Assembly (NCBI GenBank): GCA_020632595.1 | Contig: JACKFF010000011.1 | Location: forward strand, 1-64,000 | Direction: 5' to 3' | Source of the DNA: Nitrospiraceae bacterium | Lineage (GTDB): Bacteria; Nitrospirota; Nitrospiria; Nitrospirales; UBA8639 | Length of the DNA: 64,000 nucleotides | Shown: positions 18,038 through 26,842 of the stretch, piece after piece | How positions within the stretch are numbered: position 1 is the first letter of the stretch | Layout of the letters: every line of letters begins with the position of its first letter | The notes under the pieces: model-generated | The model's database searches: none | Told to the model about the DNA's origin: nothing | Seen by the model: only the letters and a program-made list of their open reading frames with translations | Position numbers and translations under genes: made by a program

Positions 18038-18847
18038 ATGCTATCAAAATTCGCTTCTCCTCATATCCTGGTGACGGCGGGTTGGGTCCTGGGGAGCTTT
18101 TTTCTGGGATGCTCCAGCGTGGAACTCACCAAGATCCCCAAAAAACCCCTGCCTTTCCATCCGCCTCCACTGATTGAATTACCATTGGAATTACCACCGG
18201 AAGGCGGTCCACGACGCCCTGTCGATGCCATGTCCCCCACGACCTTATCCGGGCCGGGACCGGAGATTATCATTGTCGAATCCAACCAGCCTGCCTTACG
18301 TGCCATAGCAGAACGCGATCCGGCCGTGAAGACCGAATTGGGCGAGCGTTTTACCTTTATTAATTCCGAGGAAGTCCCTGCCGACCAATGCTCGGTCACG
18401 CTGCAGCAAGACGCCGCGGGCAACTCTCGAACGACAGAACGGGGATCGGCTTCCGATGTCTCCGCATATCGGCTAACCTATTACAGTTACACCCACAATG
18501 TGGCCGTGCACGTCTGCATGGAAAATGACCGAATGTCTTCTGTCCAGCGCGATCCGCGTAAAGGTTACCAGCCCGAAGAAGCTGAAGAAGAAATCGCCAC
18601 GGCCATTGAGCTGGCCAGAGTAGATCAACGAATTGCCCAGGAAGTTCAACATCTGCACGGACATGCCATTCTGACTTCCCCTGAAGAATACCGGTATTTC
18701 TGGGTGAGCGATGAAGCGGGGTTCGGGGACCGGGTGTTTTGGGTCACATTTTCTGAAACGCCGGAGAGCTTGGCCCTCTACTTTGCCCGAGTTGACCTCA
18801 CTTCTCAGACCGTCTTAGAGGCAGGCAAGGAGGCAGGACCCCAATGA
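18038..18847 (+). CDS. Unrecognised lipoprotein
   Basis: A 269-residue protein with a hydrophobic N-terminus ending in the lipobox FFLGC (Cys about 25), so it is probably a lipoprotein. A Pro-rich linker (about 30-65) follows, then a globular domain I do not recognise. CTAAGGAG precedes ATG 18038. Its stop overlaps a possible ATG of the next gene, whose likelier start is 27 bases further on, so the two are probably co-transcribed. A joint role with the amine-oxidase-like neighbour is possible but unproven. Confidence 0.72.
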   Translation: MLSKFASPHILVTAGWVLGSFFLGCSSVELTKIPKKPLPFHPPPLIELPLELPPEGGPRRPVDAMSPTTLSGPGPEIIIVESNQPALRAIAERDPAVKTELGERFTFINSEEVPADQCSVTLQQDAAGNSRTTERGSASDVSAYRLTYYSYTHNVAVHVCMENDRMSSVQRDPRKGYQPEEAEEEIATAIELARVDQRIAQEVQHLHGHAILTSPEEYRYFWVSDEAGFGDRVFWVTFSETPESLALYFARVDLTSQTVLEAGKEAGPQ

Positions 18848-18873
18848 CTATAGCCAAACAAGGAGTGCGTCGC

Positions 18874-19857
18874 ATGGCATCATTTCGATATTTTCTCGCC
18901 AGTGTCGCATTGATCAGTGCTCTGCTAGTCAGCCCCGCCTTGGCCGATTGGGAATCCAAACCGTTTACCTGGGGCCCGTGGGACTTATACCTGGAGATGA
19001 AAGATGCGGCTGGCCTCGGGCTACGCAATGTGTCCTATCAAGGCAACCAAATTTTAGGTAAAGCCGATCTGCCGGTGATCCGGGTCAAGTATGTTCGAGA
19101 GTGGCCGGCCTGGCATCCCTTCAGTTGGTTTGGCCTGGGGCGATCCAGTGGCCGATGCGGACCATTCGAGGACCGGATCAGCCCTCCGCGCCTCAAAAAA
19201 AACCCTAACTGCGATGGGAAAAAGCTCTGTCAGGTCGAGCATACCATCCAAGGCGTCAAGTGGTTGGAATTAGGTGTGTATGCCAAAATCGGTCAATACC
19301 ATCTGTATCAGGCCTGGTATTTGAGCGAAGACGGTCGCCTGTATCCAAGCGTTCAGAGCTGGAATCTCTCCTGTAATACCGACCATGAACACCATGCCTA
19401 CTGGCGACTGGACTTCGATATTGGTGGATCCGATCAGGATCAGGTCTTTGTCCTGGACCGGAATTCTGTGAAAGACAAGGGTTGGGGACCGGGGTGGGAA
19501 AAATATTTGGTGGAGGAGGATGACAAGAAGCCTGATACCAACAGCCAGGATCGCGTCTGGTTTGTGCGCGATTACCCAACCGGGCAGGGTGTCTGGGTTA
19601 TTCCAGGTCCCTTTGATGGGGAATCGAATAAGTTTTCAGATCGCGATGTCTCGATTCGAAAATTTTACCGGGATGAAGATGCCGGCTGGCCATTCGGCGC
19701 ACGTGGAGATTTGGAATTTAAAAGTGATGAAAGCGTTCAAGAGACCAATGTGGTCTTTTGGTATGTAGCCCATCTTCCTCATAAGGCAGCGGAAGGGGAC
19801 CGACCAATGCGTTACTGGATGGGGCCACTTCTTCAGGTCCATCAGGCAACTCCATAA
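18874..19857 (+). CDS. Secreted protein resembling the copper amine oxidase core
   Basis: A 327-residue exported protein with a signal peptide (about 1-24, cut after PALA). The start is ATG 18874, preceded by AAGGAG; an earlier ATG at 18844 lacks this. The body has features resembling the copper amine oxidase catalytic domain: LRNVSYQGNQILGKADLP (about 50-67), HEHHAYWRLDFDIGG, and a late VVFWYVAHLPHKAAEGDRP segment. The usual length is about 650 residues and the NYDY/NYE-type motif holding the modified Tyr is not seen. It may be a non-oxidase derivative that keeps the fold and His ligands. The similarity is from memory of the family and remote. Confidence 0.65.
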   Translation: MASFRYFLASVALISALLVSPALADWESKPFTWGPWDLYLEMKDAAGLGLRNVSYQGNQILGKADLPVIRVKYVREWPAWHPFSWFGLGRSSGRCGPFEDRISPPRLKKNPNCDGKKLCQVEHTIQGVKWLELGVYAKIGQYHLYQAWYLSEDGRLYPSVQSWNLSCNTDHEHHAYWRLDFDIGGSDQDQVFVLDRNSVKDKGWGPGWEKYLVEEDDKKPDTNSQDRVWFVRDYPTGQGVWVIPGPFDGESNKFSDRDVSIRKFYRDEDAGWPFGARGDLEFKSDESVQETNVVFWYVAHLPHKAAEGDRPMRYWMGPLLQVHQATP

Positions 19858-20345
19858 CACAACTTGAGACAGTCTTCAGTAAAAACTCTGCCGGCAATGA
19901 AAAAGCGTAATTCCCTTCGCCTAAGGCTTTACCGATAATAGATTTCTAAGGAGATCATGACCAATACTTGCTCAGCCCCCATACGCTGATCCGATATGAG
20001 CATTCGGAATATCGCATGGAGGAAGGGCATGAGAAGTATCAAACCCTAGACAAGGGGCATTCCCTCCACCGTCATTTGAGAGAACCTATCCAAGAAGGCC
20101 CCAACGCTCCAAATGAATTCGATCCCCGCCACATGACCATAGGGATTTCACAGCCTCCTCAACTATTTTCTATTTGAGTGCCCAAAATCCTGGTACGATT
20201 GGAATTGTTAGTTTTCCTTCCGTGCAGCATCGCCTTTTTCAGGAAAGGTTTGCTATGGTGACCCACTCATGCAGAACAACCGGCATCAACTGGATAGTTC
20301 TTTTTGCTTCATTTCTCTAGCTTTACGAGTAAGGAACCTCATGTT
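19858..20345. other. Intergenic region without a supported gene
   Basis: About 490 bases. AAGGAG at about 19949-19954 precedes an ATG that opens only ten codons. A TTG-initiated 69-codon frame (19968-20177) shows no family features. I see no RNA gene. Confidence 0.4.
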
Positions 20346-20909
20346 ATGAAATTATTTTCCGGCATCCTAAGCAGACGAACCTTTGCTCTCCTCACCTGGG
20401 CTTCAATTGTCCTATCGGGTGGGCTGGGATTGGCAGAGCCCGGAATTGATGGCTTCCGGGAATTAAAATTTGGCATGACGGAGCAAGAAGTATCCGCCTT
20501 ACCAGCCTGCAGCAACTCAAAGGAATGTCTCTATGAACTTACCGATAAAAATCGATATATTGAACTGACCTATTTGCCCGACGAGGTCTCAGATACGACT
20601 GAACCAACCGGAAAACTGGCAAAGATTACCATCGATATGGGGCTATATAGAGATGAATGGTACCAGCAGTTACAAATGATTCTTGGAGCGAGTTATCCCC
20701 TCACGCAGGATCTCACTGAAGCGACCAAGCAATCGTTTCTTGCCGGACAAATCAATGAGCTGAATTCAGGGTTTGAAGATGGGCAGGTGGTACTGAAGGT
20801 CGTGCGCCGCCCGTTCGGAAACCTGGAGTTAAAGGTCGTGTATCAAAATCCTGCCCTTGCGAAAGCATTTATTCAACAGAGACAAGGCGCGACCACTTCC
20901 TCCAAATAA
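20346..20909 (+). CDS. Unrecognised small secreted protein
   Basis: A 187-residue protein with a signal peptide (about 1-30, ending GLGLA). The mature part has a FRELKFGMTEQEV motif, seen at the start of many short periplasmic domains that compute as BamE-like or PepSY-like repeats, then alternating strands and helices. Two Cys (CSNSKEC) could form a disulfide. ATG 20346 is preferred because AAGGAA lies upstream and the signal peptide begins there. The layout resembles the secreted protein at 40695, but the sequences are too far apart to be called paralogues by eye. Confidence 0.65.
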   Translation: MKLFSGILSRRTFALLTWASIVLSGGLGLAEPGIDGFRELKFGMTEQEVSALPACSNSKECLYELTDKNRYIELTYLPDEVSDTTEPTGKLAKITIDMGLYRDEWYQQLQMILGASYPLTQDLTEATKQSFLAGQINELNSGFEDGQVVLKVVRRPFGNLELKVVYQNPALAKAFIQQRQGATTSSK

Positions 20910-20992
20910 TTTTCACTGATAGGCCATATTTGACCTAGCCTTGATGGTTGAGCCATTTACTCCCTTAGCTCACCCTCCCTTTATGGCGAGGG

Positions 20993-21385
20993 TTAGGACG
21001 CTTGTTTGGGTACCGAAGCCATTTTGGCTATCAACAGGCGAGGCCGGAGATTTGCCTCTTGCACAAAGAATGAAGTGGGCAGGGTCACCACTCCCGCCTT
21101 CCGTTGCCCATGCATCAACTTCCGCCAACAGCGCCGGCACAGATCATGATCCTTCAACGAGACAGCCCTTCCTAATTTACTGGAATGGGGATTTCGTCTG
21201 GGAGAAACAAAGACCTTCACCTCACTCCCACATTTGGCACAACAGGTCGCACCAGCAGCACTGCTCTTTGATGCCCGCTGAGTCACCAGACCAATACTTT
21301 CAGCCATATATTTTCGTTTTGGATTCCACGCATGTTCATGTGACGTGACGGATTCGGGAATATCCCATCTCAGCATTCGTCTCAT
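20993..21385 (-). CDS. Small zinc-ribbon-like protein
   Basis: A 130-residue protein starting at ATG 21385, preceded by AAGGAGGGGG. It has two Cys pairs, CAKCG and CRRCW, about 35 residues apart, forming a likely zinc ribbon, with basic flanks. The N-terminus starts MRRMLRWDIPES. The strand opposite is also open (20941-21348), but the ribosome site and paired Cys favour the leftward gene. The function is unknown; such proteins often bind nucleic acid. Confidence 0.55.
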   Translation of the reverse strand: MRRMLRWDIPESVTSHEHAWNPKRKYMAESIGLVTQRASKSSAAGATCCAKCGSEVKVFVSPRRNPHSSKLGRAVSLKDHDLCRRCWRKLMHGQRKAGVVTLPTSFFVQEANLRPRLLIAKMASVPKQAS

Positions 21386-21761
21386 GGCCCCCTCCTTGAT
21401 AAGAATGGTCGGTCGATCAGTAACTCTTACACTGAGCAAGGGATATGCCTGGTATCACACTTGAAAGCCTGAGAGGAGAAAACCGTATGGAAACAAAAGA
21501 TAAGAGACTTAAGAACCAGAAGACGAGGCTCAGGAAGATAGGCAGGTTATGCAGTGGACGGGCATATTTTTCCTGTTTGAAGTCACCGGAATTTTGACAC
21601 CTGTTGCAACCTTTGACAAAGGGAATGAGAGCAGAAATATTCAACACCCATGAGGAGGTCGGTCAATGAACGAGGCCGGCAAAGGCCAAAACATCCCACG
21701 GATTCATCCAGGACAAACACTCGCCCCCACTGAGGTGGGAAATCCTTTTTACCTGACCGGA
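21386..21761. other. Intergenic region without a supported gene
   Basis: About 375 bases between the zinc-ribbon gene and the end of the response regulator gene. Short leftward frames (21417-21647, 21583-21765) lack ribosome sites and conserved features. Confidence 0.4.
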
Positions 21762-22208
21762 TCACACTCTTTCCGGTGCCGCTTCATTTAAAATCAGCCA
21801 ATAGAGCCCCAGGTTTTGAACCGCTTGAGAAAATTCTTGAAAGTCCACTGGCTTGCGAACATAACTATTGGCTCCAAGTTGATAACTTTTCACGATGTCC
21901 TGCTCTTCCTTCGACGACGTGAGCACAACCACCGGAAGAAACTTCGTCCGTTCATCAGCCCGTAACCGTCGAAGCACTTCCAGCCCATCAATCTTGGGAA
22001 GCTTGAGATCCAGCAGGATAATTTGAGGCATCTGGGTTAAATCACGACCGGCATGCGCTCCGGTTCCAAATAAATATTCCAACGCTTCCACGCCATCCCG
22101 CGCCACCACGACTTCATTTTTTATATTGTTCTTCTTGAGCGCCCGCATCGTCAACTCTTCATCATCAGGATGATCTTCCACTAACAGGATTGCTTTGTTG
22201 GTCATCAT
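21762..22208 (-). CDS. Rcp1-like single-domain response regulator
   Basis: A 148-residue receiver protein with VEDHPDDEEL (acidic pair), the phosphoacceptor Asp in ILLDLKLPKIDG, the Thr/Ser in VVLTSS and the Lys in YVRKPVDF. The longer loop and absence of an output domain match the Rcp1/CheY-like group that pairs with phytochrome-type kinases. GGAGGAG precedes the ATG ATG pair at 22208/22205. It lies 20 bases after the histidine kinase gene on the same strand, so it is the probable phosphotransfer partner. The output must go through another protein. Confidence 0.93.
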   Translation of the reverse strand: MMTNKAILLVEDHPDDEELTMRALKKNNIKNEVVVARDGVEALEYLFGTGAHAGRDLTQMPQIILLDLKLPKIDGLEVLRRLRADERTKFLPVVVLTSSKEEQDIVKSYQLGANSYVRKPVDFQEFSQAVQNLGLYWLILNEAAPERV

Positions 22209-22228
22209 CTTCTCCTCCTCCGGTTGTC

Positions 22229-23971
22229 TTACAACGTAAAATGAAAGGTCGCGCCTTTGCCCACCACTCCTTCTGCCCAAATTTGACCGCCATGCCGTTG
22301 AATAATTCGATGCACCGTCGCCAACCCCACGCCCACACCCGGAAATTCTGTATAGGCATGAAGCCGTTGAAACGCGCCGAAGAGTTTATGCACATAGGTC
22401 ATATCAAAACCTGCCCCGTTGTCGGAGACAAAGTAGGCTGCCTGCCCTTTGTATTGTCCATAACCGAACTCGATACGGGGATGGGGTTGTTGCTGGGTAA
22501 ACTTCCACGCGTTGCCGATTAAATTTTCTAAAACGGCCCGAAGCAATTGCGGGTCGGCGGTGGCGAATACATTATCAGCCACAATACATTCTATCTGCCG
22601 GTCAGGGTCCATTTTTTGAAAGTCTTCAAGAACAGCCCGGACGACAGCACTCATATCAAAGCTCTGGGTATGGATTTCAGCCCGTGTCAACCTGGCCAGA
22701 TTGAGCATGGCATCGATAAGCTTGGACATTCGTTGACTGGCCGTCCGCACCCTCCGCAAATAATTTCGCCCTGACTCATCAAGTTTTTCATCATAATCTT
22801 CCAACACAGCCTGGCTAAACCCATCGATCCCCCGCAGCGGCGCGCGTAAATCATGGGAGACCGAATAACTAAACGCCTCAAGTTCTTTATTACTCGCCTC
22901 AAGTTGCGCGGAGCGCTGGACCAACTGGGAATTGAGCTTGCGTATATCCTCCTCTGCCCGCTTCCGCTCCGCCACCTCCCGAATGAGTTCGGCATTTGAT
23001 GCAGCCAACTTCGCCGTTCGCTCCTGGACTCGCTTTTCCAGATTATCTTTCGCCTTCCGAAGAGTATCTTCAGCCAAGAGTCGATCATGAATTTCCAATT
23101 CCAGATGTTTGTTGGCACTTTGGAGGGCGCCGGTTCGATCGCGAACCTGCTCTTCCAATTCACTTGCCACCCGCCCAAGCTTTAACACCACTAATCCGAA
23201 TCCTCCCATCCAAATGACGACTAACATCCCCATCAACCCATAAGTCCCTTGCCAACTCATACCCATGATCGTCTCCAACGAATCCACGGGATACACGACC
23301 TCCAGCAAGCCGCCCACTTCTCCGATCTGCCAATCACGCTTGGGACTATCCGGATGTCTGTTATGACACTCCACACATTCCTTCTGCATTCGATCGGCCT
23401 TCACGAAACGGAGAGACTCACGCCCATCGACTTGCTCAAACCGATAAAATGGCTCATTCGTATCAGAATGTTGCGTGAAAAATTTCCACGCCTCTTCCTG
23501 GAAGCCATCAAGGAGTCCTCCTGGTTTCTTACCGGGGTAAAACGGATAGGGACTCAGTAACTCCAGTCGTTCCCCTTTTCGCCCAGCGACCAATCGATTA
23601 CCCAGGTCCCGACTGAGAGCCGCAGGGAGAGGAATTTCGCCTTGATGGTCCCGATACTCTATCGAGGCATCGATGCCCTGGTTGTGGAGGCGTTGAACAA
23701 CTTCGACGGTGTACCATATCCGCATCTCATTCAGCGCTCTGGTATAAATTTCGGATCCCCGAAAGGCCATGGCCGTCACCATTTGGGTTTTCAATTGGGA
23801 AATATGCAAATAAATTACGATGAGACAGAGCCCAAAAAGCAGGGTTAATACCAAAATCGTATGCCGATGTAGGAGCTCCATGGCGCCCAGGACCCTGTTC
23901 ACACAGGAGTCCCATAGTCCCAAGGTCGACAACGGCGATTCTTTACGAGACGTCAACTCAGATACCGACAA
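22229..23971 (-). CDS. DUF3365 (Tll0287-like) sensor histidine kinase with heme-binding motif
   Basis: A 580-residue membrane kinase. A first membrane helix (about 38-60) is followed by a periplasmic DUF3365/Tll0287-like domain containing CVECH at about residue 198, a c-type heme attachment motif. A second helix (about 245-265) leads to a long coiled coil (about 270-370). HisKA has SVSHDLRAPLRGI, and the ATPase domain has the NLIGNAWKFT N-box and DNGAGFD. A redox or gas signal sensed by heme is the natural inference. The start is a TTG at 23971 after GGAAGGA; ATG 23878 is an alternative. It is co-transcribed with the response regulator that follows. Confidence 0.92.
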   Translation of the reverse strand: MSVSELTSRKESPLSTLGLWDSCVNRVLGAMELLHRHTILVLTLLFGLCLIVIYLHISQLKTQMVTAMAFRGSEIYTRALNEMRIWYTVEVVQRLHNQGIDASIEYRDHQGEIPLPAALSRDLGNRLVAGRKGERLELLSPYPFYPGKKPGGLLDGFQEEAWKFFTQHSDTNEPFYRFEQVDGRESLRFVKADRMQKECVECHNRHPDSPKRDWQIGEVGGLLEVVYPVDSLETIMGMSWQGTYGLMGMLVVIWMGGFGLVVLKLGRVASELEEQVRDRTGALQSANKHLELEIHDRLLAEDTLRKAKDNLEKRVQERTAKLAASNAELIREVAERKRAEEDIRKLNSQLVQRSAQLEASNKELEAFSYSVSHDLRAPLRGIDGFSQAVLEDYDEKLDESGRNYLRRVRTASQRMSKLIDAMLNLARLTRAEIHTQSFDMSAVVRAVLEDFQKMDPDRQIECIVADNVFATADPQLLRAVLENLIGNAWKFTQQQPHPRIEFGYGQYKGQAAYFVSDNGAGFDMTYVHKLFGAFQRLHAYTEFPGVGVGLATVHRIIQRHGGQIWAEGVVGKGATFHFTL

Positions 23972-24337
23972 TGGTCCTTCCTATCCTCAATGGGGGCTTT
24001 TCCAATCACTTCTCTCTTCGATGGCGGTCCTCTGACTTACGCTATCGGATCCTTACCGGCAAAATTGAGCATTCCTTCCATAAGAGGGCACCTCATCCCC
24101 ATGGCCCGGAAGACTTTGGCTTGTGATCGTTCTGGATGGGCGTACGCCTGAATCCGACTCCCAATGTGCTCCCACTATTCAGAAGATGATGGGTACCCAT
24201 CCGGTCAAATAAATTTGCGGGCCCTCAAGAAGGAAAGGAGGGGGAGCACAGCAGAGACTACCATGAAGGCGTGTATTCCTCGGCAGGAGGGTGGGCTTTG
24301 CTCAATACGGACTATTCCTCCAGGCTGGGTTGTACAC
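23972..24337. other. Intergenic region without a supported gene
   Basis: About 365 bases between the kinase promoter side and the end of the first large ATPase gene. No convincing gene or terminator; an imperfect GGAGG-rich stretch near 24235 has no good downstream start. Confidence 0.4.
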
Positions 24338-26662
24338 TCACACAGGAGCTTGATTTTGTAAGGCGACAGCCATCAAGTTTTCTTCCGACTCTGGTACCTT
24401 TTCAGTGTCAATGTCATCCGCCATCGTGGGTTCCAATTCCTGATCCTCGTCATACGTTTGCCGCACATCCAGAATTTCAATGTCTAATTGCGCTTCCGGA
24501 TACAATCGTCGCAAGTCCCATTCCGTAATCCATCCACGAACATACTCGCGCATCCGGGTACTGGATAATTTCTCTACAGCTGAAACGGGTGGCGGTGTCC
24601 AACTATAGGCCGATCCATGAAGCGCCCTAAGCCGCTCATATAGCGCATCGACCATTGATTCATAGGGACGAACTAATGGCTCACCTTCCTGTTCAATGAG
24701 CCGGATACCCTGGATTGCCTGTAGTGCTTGCATATGAGCTTCATCCGTTGATTCCTCCTGGCACATCTGCTCGATTTTCTGGGAATCCTGTTTTTCTTCC
24801 AAGATCACGCTTTGGAAATCATCGGTCAGAGCCACAATGGCCCCAATCGCCGGGCAGGCATCCTCGGCCAACACCCCCATCCACCGTGCCACCTCCCTAT
24901 AGGACTTGGTCCGTTGTTTAAAGGAATATCGCCCGATGATTTCCGCCTCATCGATAAGCAAGATCCACCCTTTATAGCCAGCCGCGACCATCAATCGTGA
25001 GACAAATCGAAACCGTTGTGAGGCCAAATCCTGACTGGAAATTTTAGTGAACACATAAGGGTTTTCCGGCGGACACCCCTGGAGATATTTATTAAGTTGA
25101 CTATTACTCAACGGATCTCCCGCCCAATAGCGGATCATGCGATGACTCAGCTCAGGATCATTAATCATCCGCTCATAGAGATACAGGCTGGCTGCAAACC
25201 GGGAATCGCACACTTGGTCCTTGCGATGCACCCAATCAAATAAATCGGCAAAGTGCGGGCTTTGGAAATTCAGTTCACCGGCTATTTCGGTGAGAGCATC
25301 ACCATGTTTACCTGGAACAATGGCATTATTGATGGCTGCACGAAAGAGGGGCACGCCATTGTACAAGGGTGTTTCCTTACTGATTACAATGGGACTGCAG
25401 ACAAAATTCTTCTCCAGCGCTACCTGTTGCAACGCATGAAGAAGATGGGATTTTCCACTCCCAAACCCTCCTTCAATGACGATGCCCTTGGTCGGCGTGT
25501 CATTCGGAACGTTGGCCTCCATCTGTTGAAGCAGCCGTCTGAATTTTCCTTCCAGATCCGGTTGGTGACTTCCCAGTACCTGCACGACATCACGATTCGG
25601 CACTCCGGATCGCAAAGCCTCCATGGCGCGTTGATGCCCAACATCACCATTGGCCATCGCCGGCCGATCAGTGTATTCCTTCTTTCCGGTATCGTGGGCC
25701 TCCCCGGCCTCTTGAGATCCCAGGCGAATCAATGCCCCTAATGGGTTTTGGTATTGGCGGTCACGGACTTCGTCCCAAATGCGTAATTTTAACGCCTCAT
25801 ACCGGTTGAGTCCCCTCCGGTCATCTGTCAAAAATTCTTGCGGCACCTGGACCACTAATAAGAAACTTTCCAATTCATCTGTCCCATCAATAAACTGGCG
25901 AAGCATTTCGTAGGCATCTAACGTCGTTGAAACGCCATAATACAAGCCTTCCGGAGAATCCGGTTTCCTACTGAGCAAACATCGACTCAAGTTCAGGGAC
26001 ACGAATAACCCTGTTTTCCCAACTAACCGTAGCCAACGGCATAACGACACAAACATATACCGGGCATTAGTCCGATTAATTTTCTGAAAAATAAGGGCTT
26101 CTTTAAGAGCGGAAATCTGACGAATTTCCCCCTTCAGCCATGACTTGACCGGTTCGGTCATAAAGGGAACTTCTGAGCCAGAGTCCAATTGCCCCAAACA
26201 CAATCGGATCATGGCCATACGAAATTCCTGGCACATCTGCGAATCGCGATAGATGGCCCGCTCTAACCAACTATTTAAATCTCGACGCAGTAACGGTTCC
26301 GCCCGTTCATTCATCCGGGCAACTCCCGTCATGCAAAACTCTTCCTGGTTGTCCGGGATCTGGTATCCATTTTCTTGAAGAAGTCGACGAACAAATTGTG
26401 AGGCCAGCTCATCCCATGGGATGAGACGAGCAATCTGATGGAACAACTTATCCATCATATGAATTTTGGTGTCTTTAGCATCAACTGAGATGCACGCATA
26501 CCCTTCCTGCTGGGCTAAGGTAGCCAATTGGTCTTGGATGTCGACTCTATCCGAGTCAGAATCTGTCACCACAAACTTGACCGATGACCCTCCTTGCCCA
26601 ATAAATCGTTGAAGGTATTCTTGCCGAAGCGTATGAAACCATTCTTGAGGTCGTAACTCCAT
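24338..26662 (-). CDS. Large BrxD-like (DUF2791-type) ATPase, paralogue 1
   Basis: A 774-residue cytoplasmic protein with two halves. The C-terminal half (about 365-740) is a BrxD/DUF2791-type AAA ATPase: GVPNRDVVQVLG entry, Walker A GGFGSGKSH (about 400), VVISKETPLY-type strand (here IVISKETPLYN), Walker B ILLIDEAEIIGRYS (about 567), and the STRMREYVRGWITEWDL end motif. The N-terminal half (about 1-340) has similar order but no P-loop (GGSSVKFVV), so it is probably an inactive ATPase-like domain. An acidic tail follows. BrxD is a P-loop protein of BREX phage defence; no other BREX gene is near. It is the last gene of a three-gene operon. AAGGA precedes ATG 26662. Confidence 0.85.
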   Translation of the reverse strand: MELRPQEWFHTLRQEYLQRFIGQGGSSVKFVVTDSDSDRVDIQDQLATLAQQEGYACISVDAKDTKIHMMDKLFHQIARLIPWDELASQFVRRLLQENGYQIPDNQEEFCMTGVARMNERAEPLLRRDLNSWLERAIYRDSQMCQEFRMAMIRLCLGQLDSGSEVPFMTEPVKSWLKGEIRQISALKEALIFQKINRTNARYMFVSLCRWLRLVGKTGLFVSLNLSRCLLSRKPDSPEGLYYGVSTTLDAYEMLRQFIDGTDELESFLLVVQVPQEFLTDDRRGLNRYEALKLRIWDEVRDRQYQNPLGALIRLGSQEAGEAHDTGKKEYTDRPAMANGDVGHQRAMEALRSGVPNRDVVQVLGSHQPDLEGKFRRLLQQMEANVPNDTPTKGIVIEGGFGSGKSHLLHALQQVALEKNFVCSPIVISKETPLYNGVPLFRAAINNAIVPGKHGDALTEIAGELNFQSPHFADLFDWVHRKDQVCDSRFAASLYLYERMINDPELSHRMIRYWAGDPLSNSQLNKYLQGCPPENPYVFTKISSQDLASQRFRFVSRLMVAAGYKGWILLIDEAEIIGRYSFKQRTKSYREVARWMGVLAEDACPAIGAIVALTDDFQSVILEEKQDSQKIEQMCQEESTDEAHMQALQAIQGIRLIEQEGEPLVRPYESMVDALYERLRALHGSAYSWTPPPVSAVEKLSSTRMREYVRGWITEWDLRRLYPEAQLDIEILDVRQTYDEDQELEPTMADDIDTEKVPESEENLMAVALQNQAPV

Positions 26663-26842
26663 TGCTCGTATCCTTCACAGGTTAGAAAGTCACATGCATA
26701 CACAGAAAGGTTTTACAGACTGACGAAAAGACAGAGACCTATGTTAAAAAAGCGTGTTGCCCCGTCTTTGAAAGATTGATTCGAATCTGGTGGTTATTTT
26801 GCCAAAATTTTTTGATGACAGCCATTTTGGTCTGGACCCAAA

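Noticed and set aside
20941..21348. A 135-codon rightward frame
   Set aside because: It lies opposite the zinc-ribbon gene at 20993-21385, which has a strong ribosome site and paired Cys; the rightward frame has neither.
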